64,000 nucleotides of DNA from assembly GCA_020796225.1 (NCBI GenBank), contig CM036754.1:20836867-20900866 (forward strand). Direction: 5' to 3'. A program made the translations under genes and the position numbers. This DNA comes from Arion vulgaris (taxonomy: Eukaryota > Mollusca > Gastropoda > Stylommatophora > Arionidae). The notes beneath the pieces are model-generated. The model ran no database searches. It saw only the letters and a program-made list of their open reading frames with translations, and was not told where the DNA came from. Below are positions 53,860 through 63,823 of the stretch, in pieces; position 1 is the stretch's first letter; every line of letters starts with the position of its first letter.

Positions 53860-54301
53860 ATGGCGATTTCGTTTACACAATTTACATCGCTGTCGTTTAA
53901 TTTACATCATCCATATAACAACACATGTTTACATAGACATCACGCAAGAAGCGCAGGATTGAAGATATTCAGGAACGCTATCAACAGTATTGTTAACTTG
54001 ACAACATCTGTGACATTCCTGATTTCTTATCTCATATTAACACATCACCCTCGATCTGGAATCGGTGTGGCAGCGTTGTCTTGTGCTGCCTGTGAGAACA
54101 ATCTGTGTCCTAGTACAGAGACATGTACTGGAGGTTTGACGCTGGACGTATGCGGCTGCTGTCAAGTATGTGCTCGTGTGAAGAACGAAATATGTGGAGG
54201 TCAGTTCGGAATTCTTGGCAGATGTGATCGTGATTTACATTGCTTCATTCATACTGTAAATGGGCAGCCTATCACAGGCAAAGAGGCGGGAGTTTGTAAA
54301 G
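53860..54301 (+). CDS. First coding exon of a secreted single IGF-binding-domain protein (SIBD/perlustrin-like)
   Basis: ATG at 53860 (context aaacATGg) opens 147 codons plus one base, ending AAAG/GTAAGT, a consensus donor, so the intron is phase 1. Residues 75-146 form an IGFBP N-terminal domain with exactly 12 cysteines: C75, C78, C83, C89, C98, C100, C101, C104, C112, C122, C128, C146. It includes the hallmark VCGCCQVC (family pattern GCGCCxxC) and GKEAGVCKG at the end. Residues 44-60 (IVNLTTSVTFLISYLIL) are hydrophobic and fit a signal peptide or anchor, but the 43-residue region before it is unusually long and has no other Met. Small proteins of this type bind insulin-like peptides or occur in molluscan shell or blood; which role applies is unknown. 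The 3' exon(s) were not found. Confidence 0.8.
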
Positions 54302-54307
54302 GTAAGT
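54302..54307 (+). other. 5' splice donor
   Basis: gtaagt directly after AAAG matches the consensus donor. Reading on without splicing gives only K and a stop, so the domain would end the protein if this intron were retained. Confidence 0.65.
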
Positions 54308-54377
54308 AGTTTACATTTTATGACAAAGATATTGTTGTCTTATTATTTAAACAAAGATACTGTTTGTGATCCTGTGA

Positions 54378-54622
54378 AAATGAAAATCGTGGCATATCCT
54401 TTACAAAACTTCACTATCAACCACAGTAAACGAGTCGTTGATTTTTTTAGACATCACATATACGTTCAGTAGTTTGCCATTGCTTTCAGAACGGTGTGGT
54501 CTACTTTTACGTTCGTAAAAGTCCGCAGTAACAAATCTGCTTCTAAAATTCCCGGCGCAATGTTTGAATCAGGTACTCTTAGATTGGGAGCGAGCTCACC
54601 ACCGTTAAGCTGCAGACGCCCA
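54378..54622 (-). mobile_element. SINE C copy in the putative first intron
   Basis: Reverse copy: 'tggcatatcctttacaaaac', 'tttgccattgctttcagaac', box B 'atgtttgaatcaggtactct', head 'ccaccgttaagctgcagacg'. Confidence 0.85.
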
Positions 54623-55046
54623 CAGACAAAATACCGCTAATTTTTCATATAGCTTTCTCCATACAAATATTTTTTTTATAATGAGAAGAGCTTCTATTTC
54701 CAGGCGACACACTGGAAAGTTGTAGTTTTTTTCGAACTTCTTTTCATATTCCAAGCGAGTGATTGAATCAATGCTGTAATAAGTGCAATGATACCCGCTG
54801 GGCAGTTCTTTACTCCGGAGGGTACAGTGGTTCCATCATTCAATCAATGTCTTACAATAACGTAATCATGCTGACGGTGAAATGAGTGATTACCTCGCTC
54901 TCACAGCAAAGGATAGACAGACATATCTCCAGCAATTTTAAACACGGCGAATGTCTTATAGATTTTTGCTTGATTATCCAGAAAAGTAAAGCTACTAGAA
55001 CGCACCATGTGAGTATCTTTGCTTAATTATCCAAAAACTTAAGTTA
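54623..55046. other. Unassigned interval
   Basis: 'ccagaaaagtaaagctactag' and 'ccaaaaacttaagttactat' hint at a diverged local duplication around 54960-55050. Nothing else. Confidence 0.35.
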
Positions 55047-55054
55047 CTATAAAC

Positions 55055-55514
55055 CAGCGTTTCCAAAGTGGGCGGTACCGCCCCCAAGTGGGCGCTGAAG
55101 CGTTCTAGGGCGGCGATAGTGGGTTCAGAAGAATGTGGGGTGTGTTTAGAAGATTGGGGGCGGTGGCTTCTTAAAGAAGAAATTAATAATAAACATTTTA
55201 AAATAAATTATTTTCGTGATTTTGCGATTGAATAATCATTAAAAATTCGAATTCTGCTTATAAATTCATCTTATGCCTGTCTTACACGATCCATTTTTTC
55301 ATCACTTTTCTATTTCATGAATATAATCATTTGAAAATTGACAATGTGTGACATAAATTTATATCAATTTTCTATGTCAAAGAAAAAATGGAGCATGTAT
55401 ATATATGTATGTGGGGAGGGGGGCGTTTGGAAACTGTTATAATGTGGGGAGGGGCGTTACAAAGTTTCTGTTGTGCAAAGTGGGTGGTGGGCCGAAAAAG
55501 TTTGGGAATCTATG
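55055..55514 (-). mobile_element. hAT-type MITE family 2, full copy
   Basis: 460 bp from cagcgtttccaaagtgggcg to gtttgggaatctatg, TSD ctataaac at 55047-55054 and 55515-55522. Reverse orientation of the 35558 copy, with the same AT-rich middle ('attttcgtgattttgcgatt'). Confidence 0.92.
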
Positions 55515-55522
55515 CTATAAAC

Positions 55523-56139
55523 CATAGTGTGATCATGGATTATGGAACGAACTATATTACGCTCTAGCTAATGATCGTTACTTGATTATCAAGAGAAGTA
55601 AAGTTACTTACAAAATCACAGGAAGGGATCTTGACCTAAGATTCTGGGCTGTGAGCTTTCCTAGAAAACGTATAATTCATATCTGTTTCTCTGTATCAAC
55701 TTCAACGCAATTCCCATAATTTGTTTCTACTAATCTTTACAAACTTTCCCGGAATTTTTCTAGTTCTTAATTTTGCGAAGAGTGACTGCGTCATATGTGG
55801 AAACCCGGGAAGTGAAGTTAGTCCTTTTGGGTGATTTTGAGAAAGCGAGAAAACTAGTTACAAATCAAGTCTTCCAATCTGGGGGTGATAACAGTCTTTT
55901 TTCACCGGCATTAACAATTTATAGCTACTATATTTGGATTCACTTGTTCATAGTTATTTGTTTGTTCTCCCCAATCTCTCAGACAGTTCATTATGGCTAG
56001 GAGAAGCTAACATACTAAGTAGTTTGTAATTTGTGTTGACGGAGATGAATGAACCTCATTACGGATACAAGAGGAGATGCACCGTGTGACTGAATATAAT
56101 CCCATATAACCACTGGAGATTTCTCTAATAATAAGTGGG
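55523..56139. other. Unassigned interval
   Basis: An open frame of 75 codons at 55773 has no domain. Nothing else. Confidence 0.35.
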
Positions 56140-56378
56140 TTTATGTGGACAAGGGGAAAAACCGTTTATATTACGTTCCGAAAATCGTTTGTTCGAATCC
56201 GGACTGCGTCATTCTGTTCACAAATGCATTTTATTTCCCGGAGACACACATAATTGTTGTCATAGCTACTGCATCGTGGTTTGTGCAATACGCTACAGGA
56301 AACGTGCCATTTCTGATGAGAGGGACCAAACCATATGGGGAAACACGGTGCAATGAAGTGTCAACCCATCATCTTTGA
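56140..56378 (+). mobile_element. SINE D variant
   Basis: Same head subtype as 31755: ttatattacgttccgaaaat and box B 'ttgttcgaatccggactgcg'. Ends 'cacggtgcaatgaagtgtca'. Confidence 0.8.
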
Positions 56379-56499
56379 ATAATTATTCGTCTCCTGTTTT
56401 ATTTTCTTTCAATTTCCAAGATCCGCTCTCTGGTGAAGTTATATCTTAATTTAGTGATAGAAAACAGTATTAGCATGCATTACATCCTATTAAACTGCA

Positions 56500-56630
56500 C
56501 TGAGATGAACATCAGAGGGTAAACGAAAACGGGGAAGACCCAAAACGACATGGAGGAGACCTAGTGGAACAAAAACTAAAAGAAATGAATCATAAATGAA
56601 ACAAAATTCAGGGGGCGGGCAAGAATAAAG
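56500..56630 (+). pseudogene. Short LINE tail fragment
   Basis: SEGKRKRGRPKTTWRRPSGT is a typical LINE RT C-terminal GKRKRGRPKxTWRR block; stops follow soon. Ends near a GAAGAAAG run. Confidence 0.6.
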
Positions 56631-56689
56631 AAGAAAGGTCTGCATTTGTTTGTGTTATAATCACTAGAGGTATCACGTGCTAGAGAGAT

Positions 56690-57135
56690 ATATCGATTTA
56701 TTGACTAATTGATTAATTGACAGAGCCGTCATCATTGCACTTGGTGAGTAACCATGTGTGCTCCGATTTCTTTCTTACACAGGAAGATCTCAGCTGCAGT
56801 GCACGAACTCCGTGGCACCGGCGAGGGTCCCTAATGTACTTTGGAGGTGGAGAAGATATTTTGTAGGCATTTTATTTTTAATCTTTTACTAATGAATTTT
56901 GCCCGGGCAGCGGCTTTCCAGCCCGCTCTTTTCAATTTTGAACTGCCAAGGATTCTTTTATGTGCTCAACTTGAACACGAGACCTACTTTTTATCGTCCA
57001 TTGCCGATAGGACTAGGAACTCGATCTCACCTACACTGAGATCAGGAATCTCTGGAAAATATCCCGATGGCTCCACGAGGAAACGAACCTGGGACCTGTG
57101 GCTCGAGAGGCGAGCATCTAACCTCTACTCTACAG
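56690..57135 (-). mobile_element. SINE F copy, intact layout
   Basis: 3' side (ATTGA)n-like 56698-56720, 'gtgagtaaccatgtgtgctc', body 'gataggactaggaactcgat', 'ctcacctacactgagatcag', head with box B region 'gaaacgaacctgggacctgt' and end 'ctctactctacagagacccg'. Used here as the uninterrupted reference for the nested copy at 34172. Confidence 0.85.
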
Positions 57136-57139
57136 AGAC

Positions 57140-57178
<39 letters not shown>
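57140..57178. repeat. (GA)n microsatellite
   Basis: About 18 GA units just outside the SINE F head. Confidence 0.95.
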
Positions 57179-57180
<2 letters not shown>

Positions 57181-57654
57181 TAAACTTAATATCGAAGAGA
57201 CTTAACATAAACGACACTTAACATAGAACGAAATAAAAAAATTGACAAAAATAGATTCTATATCTGAATCAAATGTTACAAAGCTAACATAAGCCCAGAG
57301 ACAAAGTAGCTCTAGAGATTAGGTAAGTTGTCAGTAAAGTGTTTTAAAACATATTTCGGATTAAGAGACGTACACTCCATCAGTTTGTTTTAGTCATGAT
57401 AAATGTTGACCCCCTTTATGTTGTCTCTGTGTACACAAAATGTGATTTCTGATTAGGAAAAGGAATAAAACTTTAAAAATGTATGTTTTATTAATGGCGC
57501 CTCAGACATTTAATAAGTTGCTTTGAAAGTAGATCATGAATATTAAGAGACTGATGAAATAGTATAGATACAGTTTGACATTTTTTACCTGCTTTCCCGT
57601 TATGAAATCAGAAGTATTTTTTTAGCTCCGCTAACTGATTTTTGCGTGAAGACT
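57179..57654. other. Unassigned AT-rich interval
   Basis: Nothing recognisable. Confidence 0.35.
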
Positions 57655-57790
57655 TACTTTTCTTATCACCAGTGTCTCTCACCCTTCAGACGAGACTTGA
57701 TCCGACTTCAGAGGTGCTTGTACGCTAGATCTCCAAATAAAGGATCCGGGTATACTGTATCCAACCTCGTACCGTGTGCACACCGAATAG
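57655..57790 (-). mobile_element. SINE N body fragment
   Basis: 'cagaggtgcttgtacgctag', 'ctccaaataaaggatccggg' and 'cgtaccgtgtgcacaccgaa' match 43310-43400 in the same orientation. Confidence 0.55.
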
Positions 57791-57980
57791 TTTTTGGACA
57801 TTTGGACATGTGCACTGGTCAGTTTGTACAGCTTTCATTTGATGCTATCTATGAGCCGAAGCTGGTCGATATTCAGGTCTTGTAGGATGTCTTTGTTTTT
57901 GTCTCTTCTCTGTCCAGGATGTTCTAAGAACTTTTCTGTAACACCTTGTTTAAAAAATTTCAATATTGATTTTTAATCTT
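57791..57980 (-). pseudogene. LINE fragment, family L6
   Basis: 'gagccgaagctggtcgatat', 'caggtcttgtaggatgtctt' and 'tctctgtccaggatgttcta' match 15940-16010. Minus strand gives ISWTE-like remnants in broken frames. Confidence 0.6.
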
Positions 57981-58067
57981 TGTATTATGGTCACGATTCA
58001 CATTCACATGCTGACATTGGTAATATGCATTTTCTCGTGGATCTTACTTTTGTTTCTTTGCTTGAAA

Positions 58068-58480
58068 TCATCATCATCCGGTGCAGTCTCCACATCGAAG
58101 GTTGGCTGCAATGAATCTTCAGCATCCTCTGTCTTTCGCCTTGGTGTTGCACACTGCCAGACCTGTCCATTTCTTAAAGTTTCCTCCCACTTATCTCTCG
58201 GTCTTCCTCTTGCTCTTCCCCTCAACTTTCCCCTCTAGTAAATGTTTTATCATGGTGTCATGTCTTTTATGTGCCCAAAATACTTTATTTGTCTGAATTT
58301 TATTTCTCTTAATAATTGTTTCTTCATGCCTAGTTTTCCTAAAACTTGTTTATTTATCTGTTTTTCTGTCCATGAAACTCTGCCTATTCTTCTATATATC
58401 CACATCTCAAATGCGTCAATTCTGTCTTCTAACTGCTTGTTCATTGTCCATGTTTCCGAGCCATACATTAATATAGGATA
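58068..58480 (-). pseudogene. LINE 3' end, RGRPRDKW type
   Basis: Minus strand: MYGSETWTMNKQLEDRIDAF, EMWIYRRIGRVSWTEKQINK, LGKLGMKKQLLREIKFRQIK and YFGHIKDMTP. Then, in a second frame, RGRARGRPRDKWEETLRNGQ and a run of Asp from a (GAT)n-like end near 58066. The order is intact with one frameshift near 58240. Confidence 0.8.
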
Positions 58481-58519
58481 TATATTTGCTTGAAATATAT
58501 ATATATTCCAAAATGTAGG

Positions 58520-58904
58520 ATCAAGAGGAGCAAGTGAAAAGTAGGAAGTTGGTGGAAGATATTAAAATCTATAGAATGACTATACCTGGTTTGGGAGCAG
58601 ATATATTTCGGTCACTAGGTCAAATGTTAAGCTCGTGTTAACAAGTTGGGAAATAAATGGGCTCAGGTAGAAGAGAGGTTAACGCAGACACTCTGTGAGT
58701 GCAGGCAGAGATAAACTGCAAACGTGATCCAGTACATTATGTAGTCATGATGAAATGTAGAGGAAGAATAAACAAAATATGAGAAAAGTGTTGAGAAAAT
58801 ATTTTTAGACAGTCAAGCAGTTGTAAAATAATAATTTTAAAAGCAATGATTTTTCCATAATAAACTATAGCTATAATGTAGGACTTGTTGATAAAACAGC
58901 CGGT
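58520..58904. other. Unassigned interval
   Basis: Nothing recognisable. Confidence 0.3.
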
Positions 58905-58912
58905 AAAATGAT

Positions 58913-59075
58913 CAGTGGCGGCTCGTGGCATTTTTCTTGTATGGCCAGACACAAATTTTCGGAAAAAATCCTGCTTTTGTGGAGTATTTACTATTATTTG
59001 CCTATTCCGGGAAGTTATTCCCCTTTAGGTTTTGGTGGGGCCGGGCCCCACTGGCCCTAAGACGAGCCGCCCCTG
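58913..59075 (-). mobile_element. hAT-type MITE family 1, copy 5
   Basis: 163 bp, ends cagtggcggctcgt and acgagccgcccctg, TSD aaaatgat at 58905-58912 and 59076-59083. Confidence 0.92.
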
Positions 59076-59104
59076 AAAATGATTAATGCTATTGAATGCA
59101 AGGG

Positions 59105-59350
59105 CCGCCGTGTGGTGCTGGAGCCGTAAGGGAAGCAAAGAATAGTACCACTGCGCCTACAAGACATGTTGTAAGAGGCACTGATGTAGGACATAGGAAG
59201 CTACCCTAGTTAATAAAGCATCGGAAATCGATGACTAGGCGCATAACTGGCACAACGTACAATCGCTCTTAGGCTCAGATCACATACAAATTATACAGAG
59301 TGGTTAACAAGTGGTCGATGTGGAGCGTTCGAAGAAGAAGAAGAAGAAAA
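59105..59350 (+). mobile_element. SINE B copy
   Basis: Forward copy from gccgtgtggtgctggagccg to 'gatgtggagcgttcgaagaa' plus (GAA)n. Starts 22 bp after the TSD of the MITE. Confidence 0.8.
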
Positions 59351-59439
59351 AGGAAAAGCACGGGCTACAGAAGTGTACACAGAATACCATGGATAAAACA
59401 AACACAACTATTTTAATTTTGTAACAATTGAAAATGAAA

Positions 59440-59660
59440 GTGAAGGAGTTGATAAACAGATCAAAACGAGAAAGTTAAATCTTTTGACGTGATTCTCTGA
59501 AGAAGATCCTATGGAGGACATGATACAGGGGAAAACGAGTGAAGGGAAGACCAAGTAGAAGATGGGTGCAAGATGTTATAGACGGGTTGAGTATGACTGC
59601 GGTAAACGCCGGACACCTTACGGGAAGTCATTTAGAGCTGATGTCATGGGAGCCAAGTTT
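59440..59660 (+). pseudogene. LINE tail, family L1-like
   Basis: KRVKGRPSRRWVQDVIDGLS, then MTAVNAGHLTGSHLELMSWE. Same GRPxRRWxQDVxDGLxMT layout as 33055, diverged. Confidence 0.65.
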
Positions 59661-59840
59661 GGACATGAACATGCTAGATCAAAATGGTGACGATTAGATA
59701 ATGATGAAGCAGCTGTTATAGTTGTGTTATCTATCACGTTATGTATATATTTTGCTATCTTGGTTGTGACTAGGAATAGGTGTGATCTGAGAATTATGAT
59801 TGCTGCTGATAGGGCTTGTCTAACCAGCAAATGATGTTCT

Positions 59841-60600
59841 AGTCAAGACATCTTACTATTGTCTTTAGTGAAGACATCAAATGTAACTCTAGTCAAGACA
59901 TCTTACTATCGACTTTAGTGAAGACATCAAATGTAACTCTAGTCAAGACATCTTACTATTGTCTTTAGTGAAGACATCAAATGTAACCTTAGTCAAGACA
60001 TCTTACTATTGACTTTAGTGAAGACATCAAATGTAACCTTAGTCAAGTCATCTTACTATTGACTTTAGTGAAGACATCAAATGTAACCCTAGTCAAGACA
60101 TCTTCCTATCGACTTTAGTGAAGACATCAAATGTAACCCTAGTCAAGACATCTTACTATTAACTTTAGTGAAGACATCATATGTAACCTTAGTTAAGACA
60201 TCTTACTATTGACTTTAGTGAAGACATCAATTGTAACCTTAGTCAAGACATCTTACTATTGACTTTAGTGAAGACATCAAATGTAACCTTAGTCAAGTCA
60301 TCTTACTATTGACTTTAGTGAAGACATCAAATGTAACCCTAGTCAAGACATCTTACTATCGACTTTAGTGAAGACATCAAATGTAACCCTAGTCAAGACA
60401 TCTTACTATTAACTTTAGTGAAGACATCATATGTAACCTTAGTTAAGACATCTTACTATTGACTTTAGTGAAGACATAAAATGTAACCTTAGTCAAGACA
60501 TCTTACTATTGACTTTAGTGAAGACATCAAATGTAACCTTAGTCAAGACATCTTACTATTGACTTTAGTGAAGACATCAAATGTAACCCTAGTCAAGACA
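59841..60600. repeat. 50-bp minisatellite with a 250-bp higher-order repeat
   Basis: Fifteen units of exactly 50 bp (agtcaagacatcttactatt, gactttagtgaagacatcaa, atgtaacctt). Units 5-9 (60041-60290) and 10-14 (60291-60540) carry the same ordered set of variants and differ at about three of 250 positions. Confidence 0.97.
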
Positions 60601-60800
60601 TCTTACTATTGACTCAAATCCCAACATCAGATGTTGTATTGCCAAGACATTGTAAAACTGACTCAAATCCCAATATCACATGTTATTCTAGCCATCATAG
60701 AACTGACTCAAATTGCGATATCACATGTTGTTATAGCCAATATATCGTAAAGCTGACTCACATCACATCTTATCTTAGACAAGACATCGCGTAACTCATT
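60601..60800. repeat. Diverged edge of the 50-bp array
   Basis: gactcaaat starts at 60611, 60660 and 60705, then gactcacat at 60755, keeping a 45-50 bp period. 'gccaagacattgtaaaactg' still aligns with 'gtcaagacatcttactattg'. These are old copies of the same unit. Confidence 0.75.
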
Positions 60801-60819
60801 CTGGTCAAGAATATTCTAT

Positions 60820-60950
60820 CTTTATCCTCGTCGTGCCTGATTGCACACAAGGCTTCCACAAGAGCCTTCCACTGTTGTCGTTCTGCTGCCTTTCTACCAA
60901 CGTCTCCCACATCAAGCCACACTCCTTCAACTCTCTCTCCAAAGTTTGTC
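60820..60950 (-). pseudogene. LINE C-terminal tail fragment
   Basis: Minus strand: ELKECGLMWETLVERQQN and WKPCVQSG-like residues, the WxxLVxALC end of a LINE RT tail, decayed. Confidence 0.5.
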
Positions 60951-61564
60951 AGTCAAGACCATCAAATTGATGTTATACTTTAATCCTTCAACAGTGCATG
61001 AAACCTTGTTTGTTTTTATTCGAATTTGATAAATGCGGGACACTGGGTTTAGAAGGAGGAAGGGGGTAATGTGAACTATATTTACCCATATAACACTTGA
61101 TCACCTTGCATGATTAAAGCACTGTGAAATTGTTATTTTATCGGCAGAAAATTAATTTCCCGTGGCTCAAAAAATTGTTCTACTATCTTCAAGGCATACT
61201 TTTGAACCCAACAAATTTGCTTAGTGCAAGAAATTATGAATTATTTTGTAATTTAGTACACAGATGTAATTGTGAATATAATTGAAGCATATACTTGTAG
61301 CCATAAGGAAGGCAATCTCGAAACGCTATGAAGAAATAATTGGACCAGGTAGATAACTTAGTTCTTGACTTTTGACATAGAATATGCACTTAATTCGTGC
61401 GGTTTACGAGATATTTTCATAGCTTTAGTAGTAATGAAAGGTTGATATTTATCTCTATTATGTTATTATAATGAGAAAACATTTCATTGAACAAATAGCA
61501 CTAGTTTTGAAATGAAAAACATGTCACCAAGAACACTAAAAGAGCATTGCTCAACACATTGTTT
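60951..61564. other. Unassigned AT-rich interval
   Basis: Nothing recognisable. Confidence 0.35.
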
Positions 61565-61775
61565 CTGGGGTCTCTGTGGCTGAGTGGTTAAGCCCTTTGC
61601 ATTGCGAGTCGAAGGTCGTGGGTTCGAATCCGGATCACGTCTTTCTGTTCACGAGTGCGGTTTTTTCCAGAGACCCTAGGATTGTTGCATGAGCTATTTC
61701 TGCGGTGAGGGATCGAGCCATATGGGGTAAAACCCGGTGCAATGAAGTCAATCCTTCGGCTTTAAAACTCTTTAA
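61565..61775 (+). mobile_element. SINE D copy with best tRNA-like head
   Basis: ggtctctgtggctgagtggttaa holds a perfect box A (TGGCTGAGTGG) and gtgggttcgaatccggat a perfect box B. Body 'ccagagaccctaggattgtt', end 'gcaatgaagtcaatccttcg'. About 30 bp of the middle is deleted. Confidence 0.87.
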
Positions 61776-61784
61776 AACCCTTTA

Positions 61785-62235
61785 AACCTTATTGTTCAAC
61801 ACAATCGTTCTTCCAACATTATGCTATCAGTGCCAAACCTGGACGCTGACATCAAACGATAGAAGAAAACTAGTCATGAAGATGAAGAGGAATCTAGAGA
61901 TGAAGGTCCACGCAGAATGCTGGGAGTATCAAGAGGAGACCGGTTTAGAAAGGAAGACATCAGGGGAAAAAGGGATACTTACTGAACTTCATCAAGAAAC
62001 AACAAATTAAAATGGTCGGTCACATAAGCAGATTACAAACAGACAGTGACTCATATAGCAATGTTAGTCCGATACAGTGGGTACAAAGCAAAAGGCCGTC
62101 CACGCAAAAGGTGAACCTTAAAGATAGCAGAGGAGGCGAAAAACACTGTTTATGAAGCGCACACAAAAACACATTTTATAAATCTCTTCTTATCCTGACG
62201 CTGTGAGGCAAAACGGTTAGAAAAAGGAAAAGAAA
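61785..62235 (+). pseudogene. LINE 3' end, family L4 (longest copy)
   Basis: FNTIVLPTLCYQCQTWTLTS, NDRRKLVMKMKRN, then frame changes to IKMVGHISRLQTDS and YKAKGRPRKR-like sequence. Ends with AAAAGAAAAA near 62235 where the next array begins. Confidence 0.8.
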
Positions 62236-62301
62236 AAAAATTCTTTGAACACTATATATAGCCAGTTCGTAAATATTATAGTTCGTTTGTGAATACTGCT
62301 T

Positions 62302-63455
62302 CTTCTTCTTCTGCGTTCTCACTAGATTGGGATTTCGGATTCTCTAATAAAGGCAACTGTCTGCCTCAGATTATCAGCCACGCCATACAGTTTAACTTCT
62401 GCGTTCTCACTAGATTGGGATTTCGGATTCTCTAATAAAGGCAACTGTCTGCCTCAGATTATCAGCCACGCCATACAGTTTGTCTTCTGCGTTCTCACTA
62501 GATTGGGATTTCGGATTCTCTAATAAAGGCAGCTGTCTGCCTAAGATTATCAGCCACGCCATACAGTTTATCTTCTGCGTTCTCACTAGATTGGGATTTC
62601 GGATTCTCTAATAAAGGCAGCTGTCTGCATCAGATTATCAGCCACGCCATACAGTTTATCTTCTGCGTTCTCACTAGATTGGGATTTCGGATTCTCTAAT
62701 AAAGGCAGCTGTCTGCACTAAGATTATCACACGCCATACAGTTTATCTTCTGCGTTCTACAGATTGGGATTTCGAGTTCTCTAATAAAGGCAGCTGTCTG
62801 TAAGATTATCAAAACCCATTAAATCTTTCTTTCCTGACGTTCTCAAAACTTAGATAAAGGAAAAGAAATTCTCTTGACACTAATAAGGCCGTGTCTGATC
62901 AATTATCAGCACGCCTAATGTTTTCTTCTGCGTTCTCACTAGATTGGGATTTCGGATTCTCTAATAAAAGCAGCCGTCTGACTCAGATTATCAGCCACGC
63001 CATACAGTTTATCTTCTGCGTTCTCACTAGATTGGAATTTCGGATTCTCTAATAAAGGCAACTGTCTGCCTAAGATTATCAGCCACGCCATACAGTTTAT
63101 CTTCTGCATTCTCACTAGATTTGGATTTCAGATTCTCTAATAAAGGCAGCTGTCTGACTCAGATTATCAGCCACGCCATACAGTTTGTCTTCTGCATTCT
63201 CACTAGATTGGGATTTCGGATTCTCTAATAAAGATAGCCGTCTGACTCAGATTATCAGCCACGCCATACAGTTTGTCTTCTGCATTCTCACTAGATTGGG
63301 ATTTCGGATTCTCTAATAAAGATAGCCGTCTGACTCAGATTATCAGCCACGCCATACAGTTTATCTTCTGCGTTCTCACTAGATTGGGATTTCGGATTCT
63401 CTAATAAAGGCAGCCGTCTGCCTAAGATTATCAGCCACGCGATGCAGTTTGTCTT
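62302..63455. repeat. 88-bp minisatellite, about 13 units
   Basis: gcgttctcactagattggga recurs at 62313, 62401 and 62489 (88 bp). The unit continues 'ggattctctaataaaggcag', 'ctgtctgcctcagattatca', 'gccacgccatacagtttatc'. Units at 62715-62935 are badly damaged by small deletions; both flanks are clean. A single dispersed relative lies at 25560-25605. Confidence 0.95.
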
Positions 63456-63610
63456 GGACGCTGGTGTAAGTGGGCCACCTCTTTCTTCTCAAGTCTGCAT
63501 ACTGGGGCAGTACTGTAGGATATAATTCCTGTGATTTCTGCTTCCCCGTTTTGGCCACCCTCGTGATGGTAGGTCTTACATTCTTACCGCGTGGCTAAAT
63601 CTCCGAGGCA
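63456..63610. other. Likely remainder of the dispersed element that gave the 88-bp unit
   Basis: Follows the array without a break ('ggacgctggtgtaagtggg', 'ctgcttccccgttttggcca'). No copy elsewhere in the window, so only its position suggests this. Confidence 0.35.
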
Positions 63611-63614
63611 GATT

Positions 63615-63785
63615 GTTTTATAGTTAGTGGGTCGTTTTATAGTTAGTGGGTGGTTTTATAGTTAGTACGTCGTTTTATAGTTAGTGGGTGACTTCTATAG
63701 CTAGGTTGGGTGGTTTCTATATAGTTAGTGCGCGGCTTGTATAGTTAGGGTGTGATTTATATAGTTAGTGGCTATTTTGTATATT
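63615..63785. repeat. Degenerate 18-22 bp tandem repeat
   Basis: About eight units built on 'gttttatagttagtgggtcg', diverging rightward (tatatagttagtgcgcgg). Confidence 0.85.
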
Positions 63786-63823
63786 TATTGGGTGGTTTCT
63801 TTAATTGGGCGGAGGGTGAGGGG

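Noticed and set aside
61568..61640. Possible tRNA gene
   Set aside because: Box A and box B are perfect, but the same head is followed by the SINE D body, as in the other copies, and an acceptor stem does not close.
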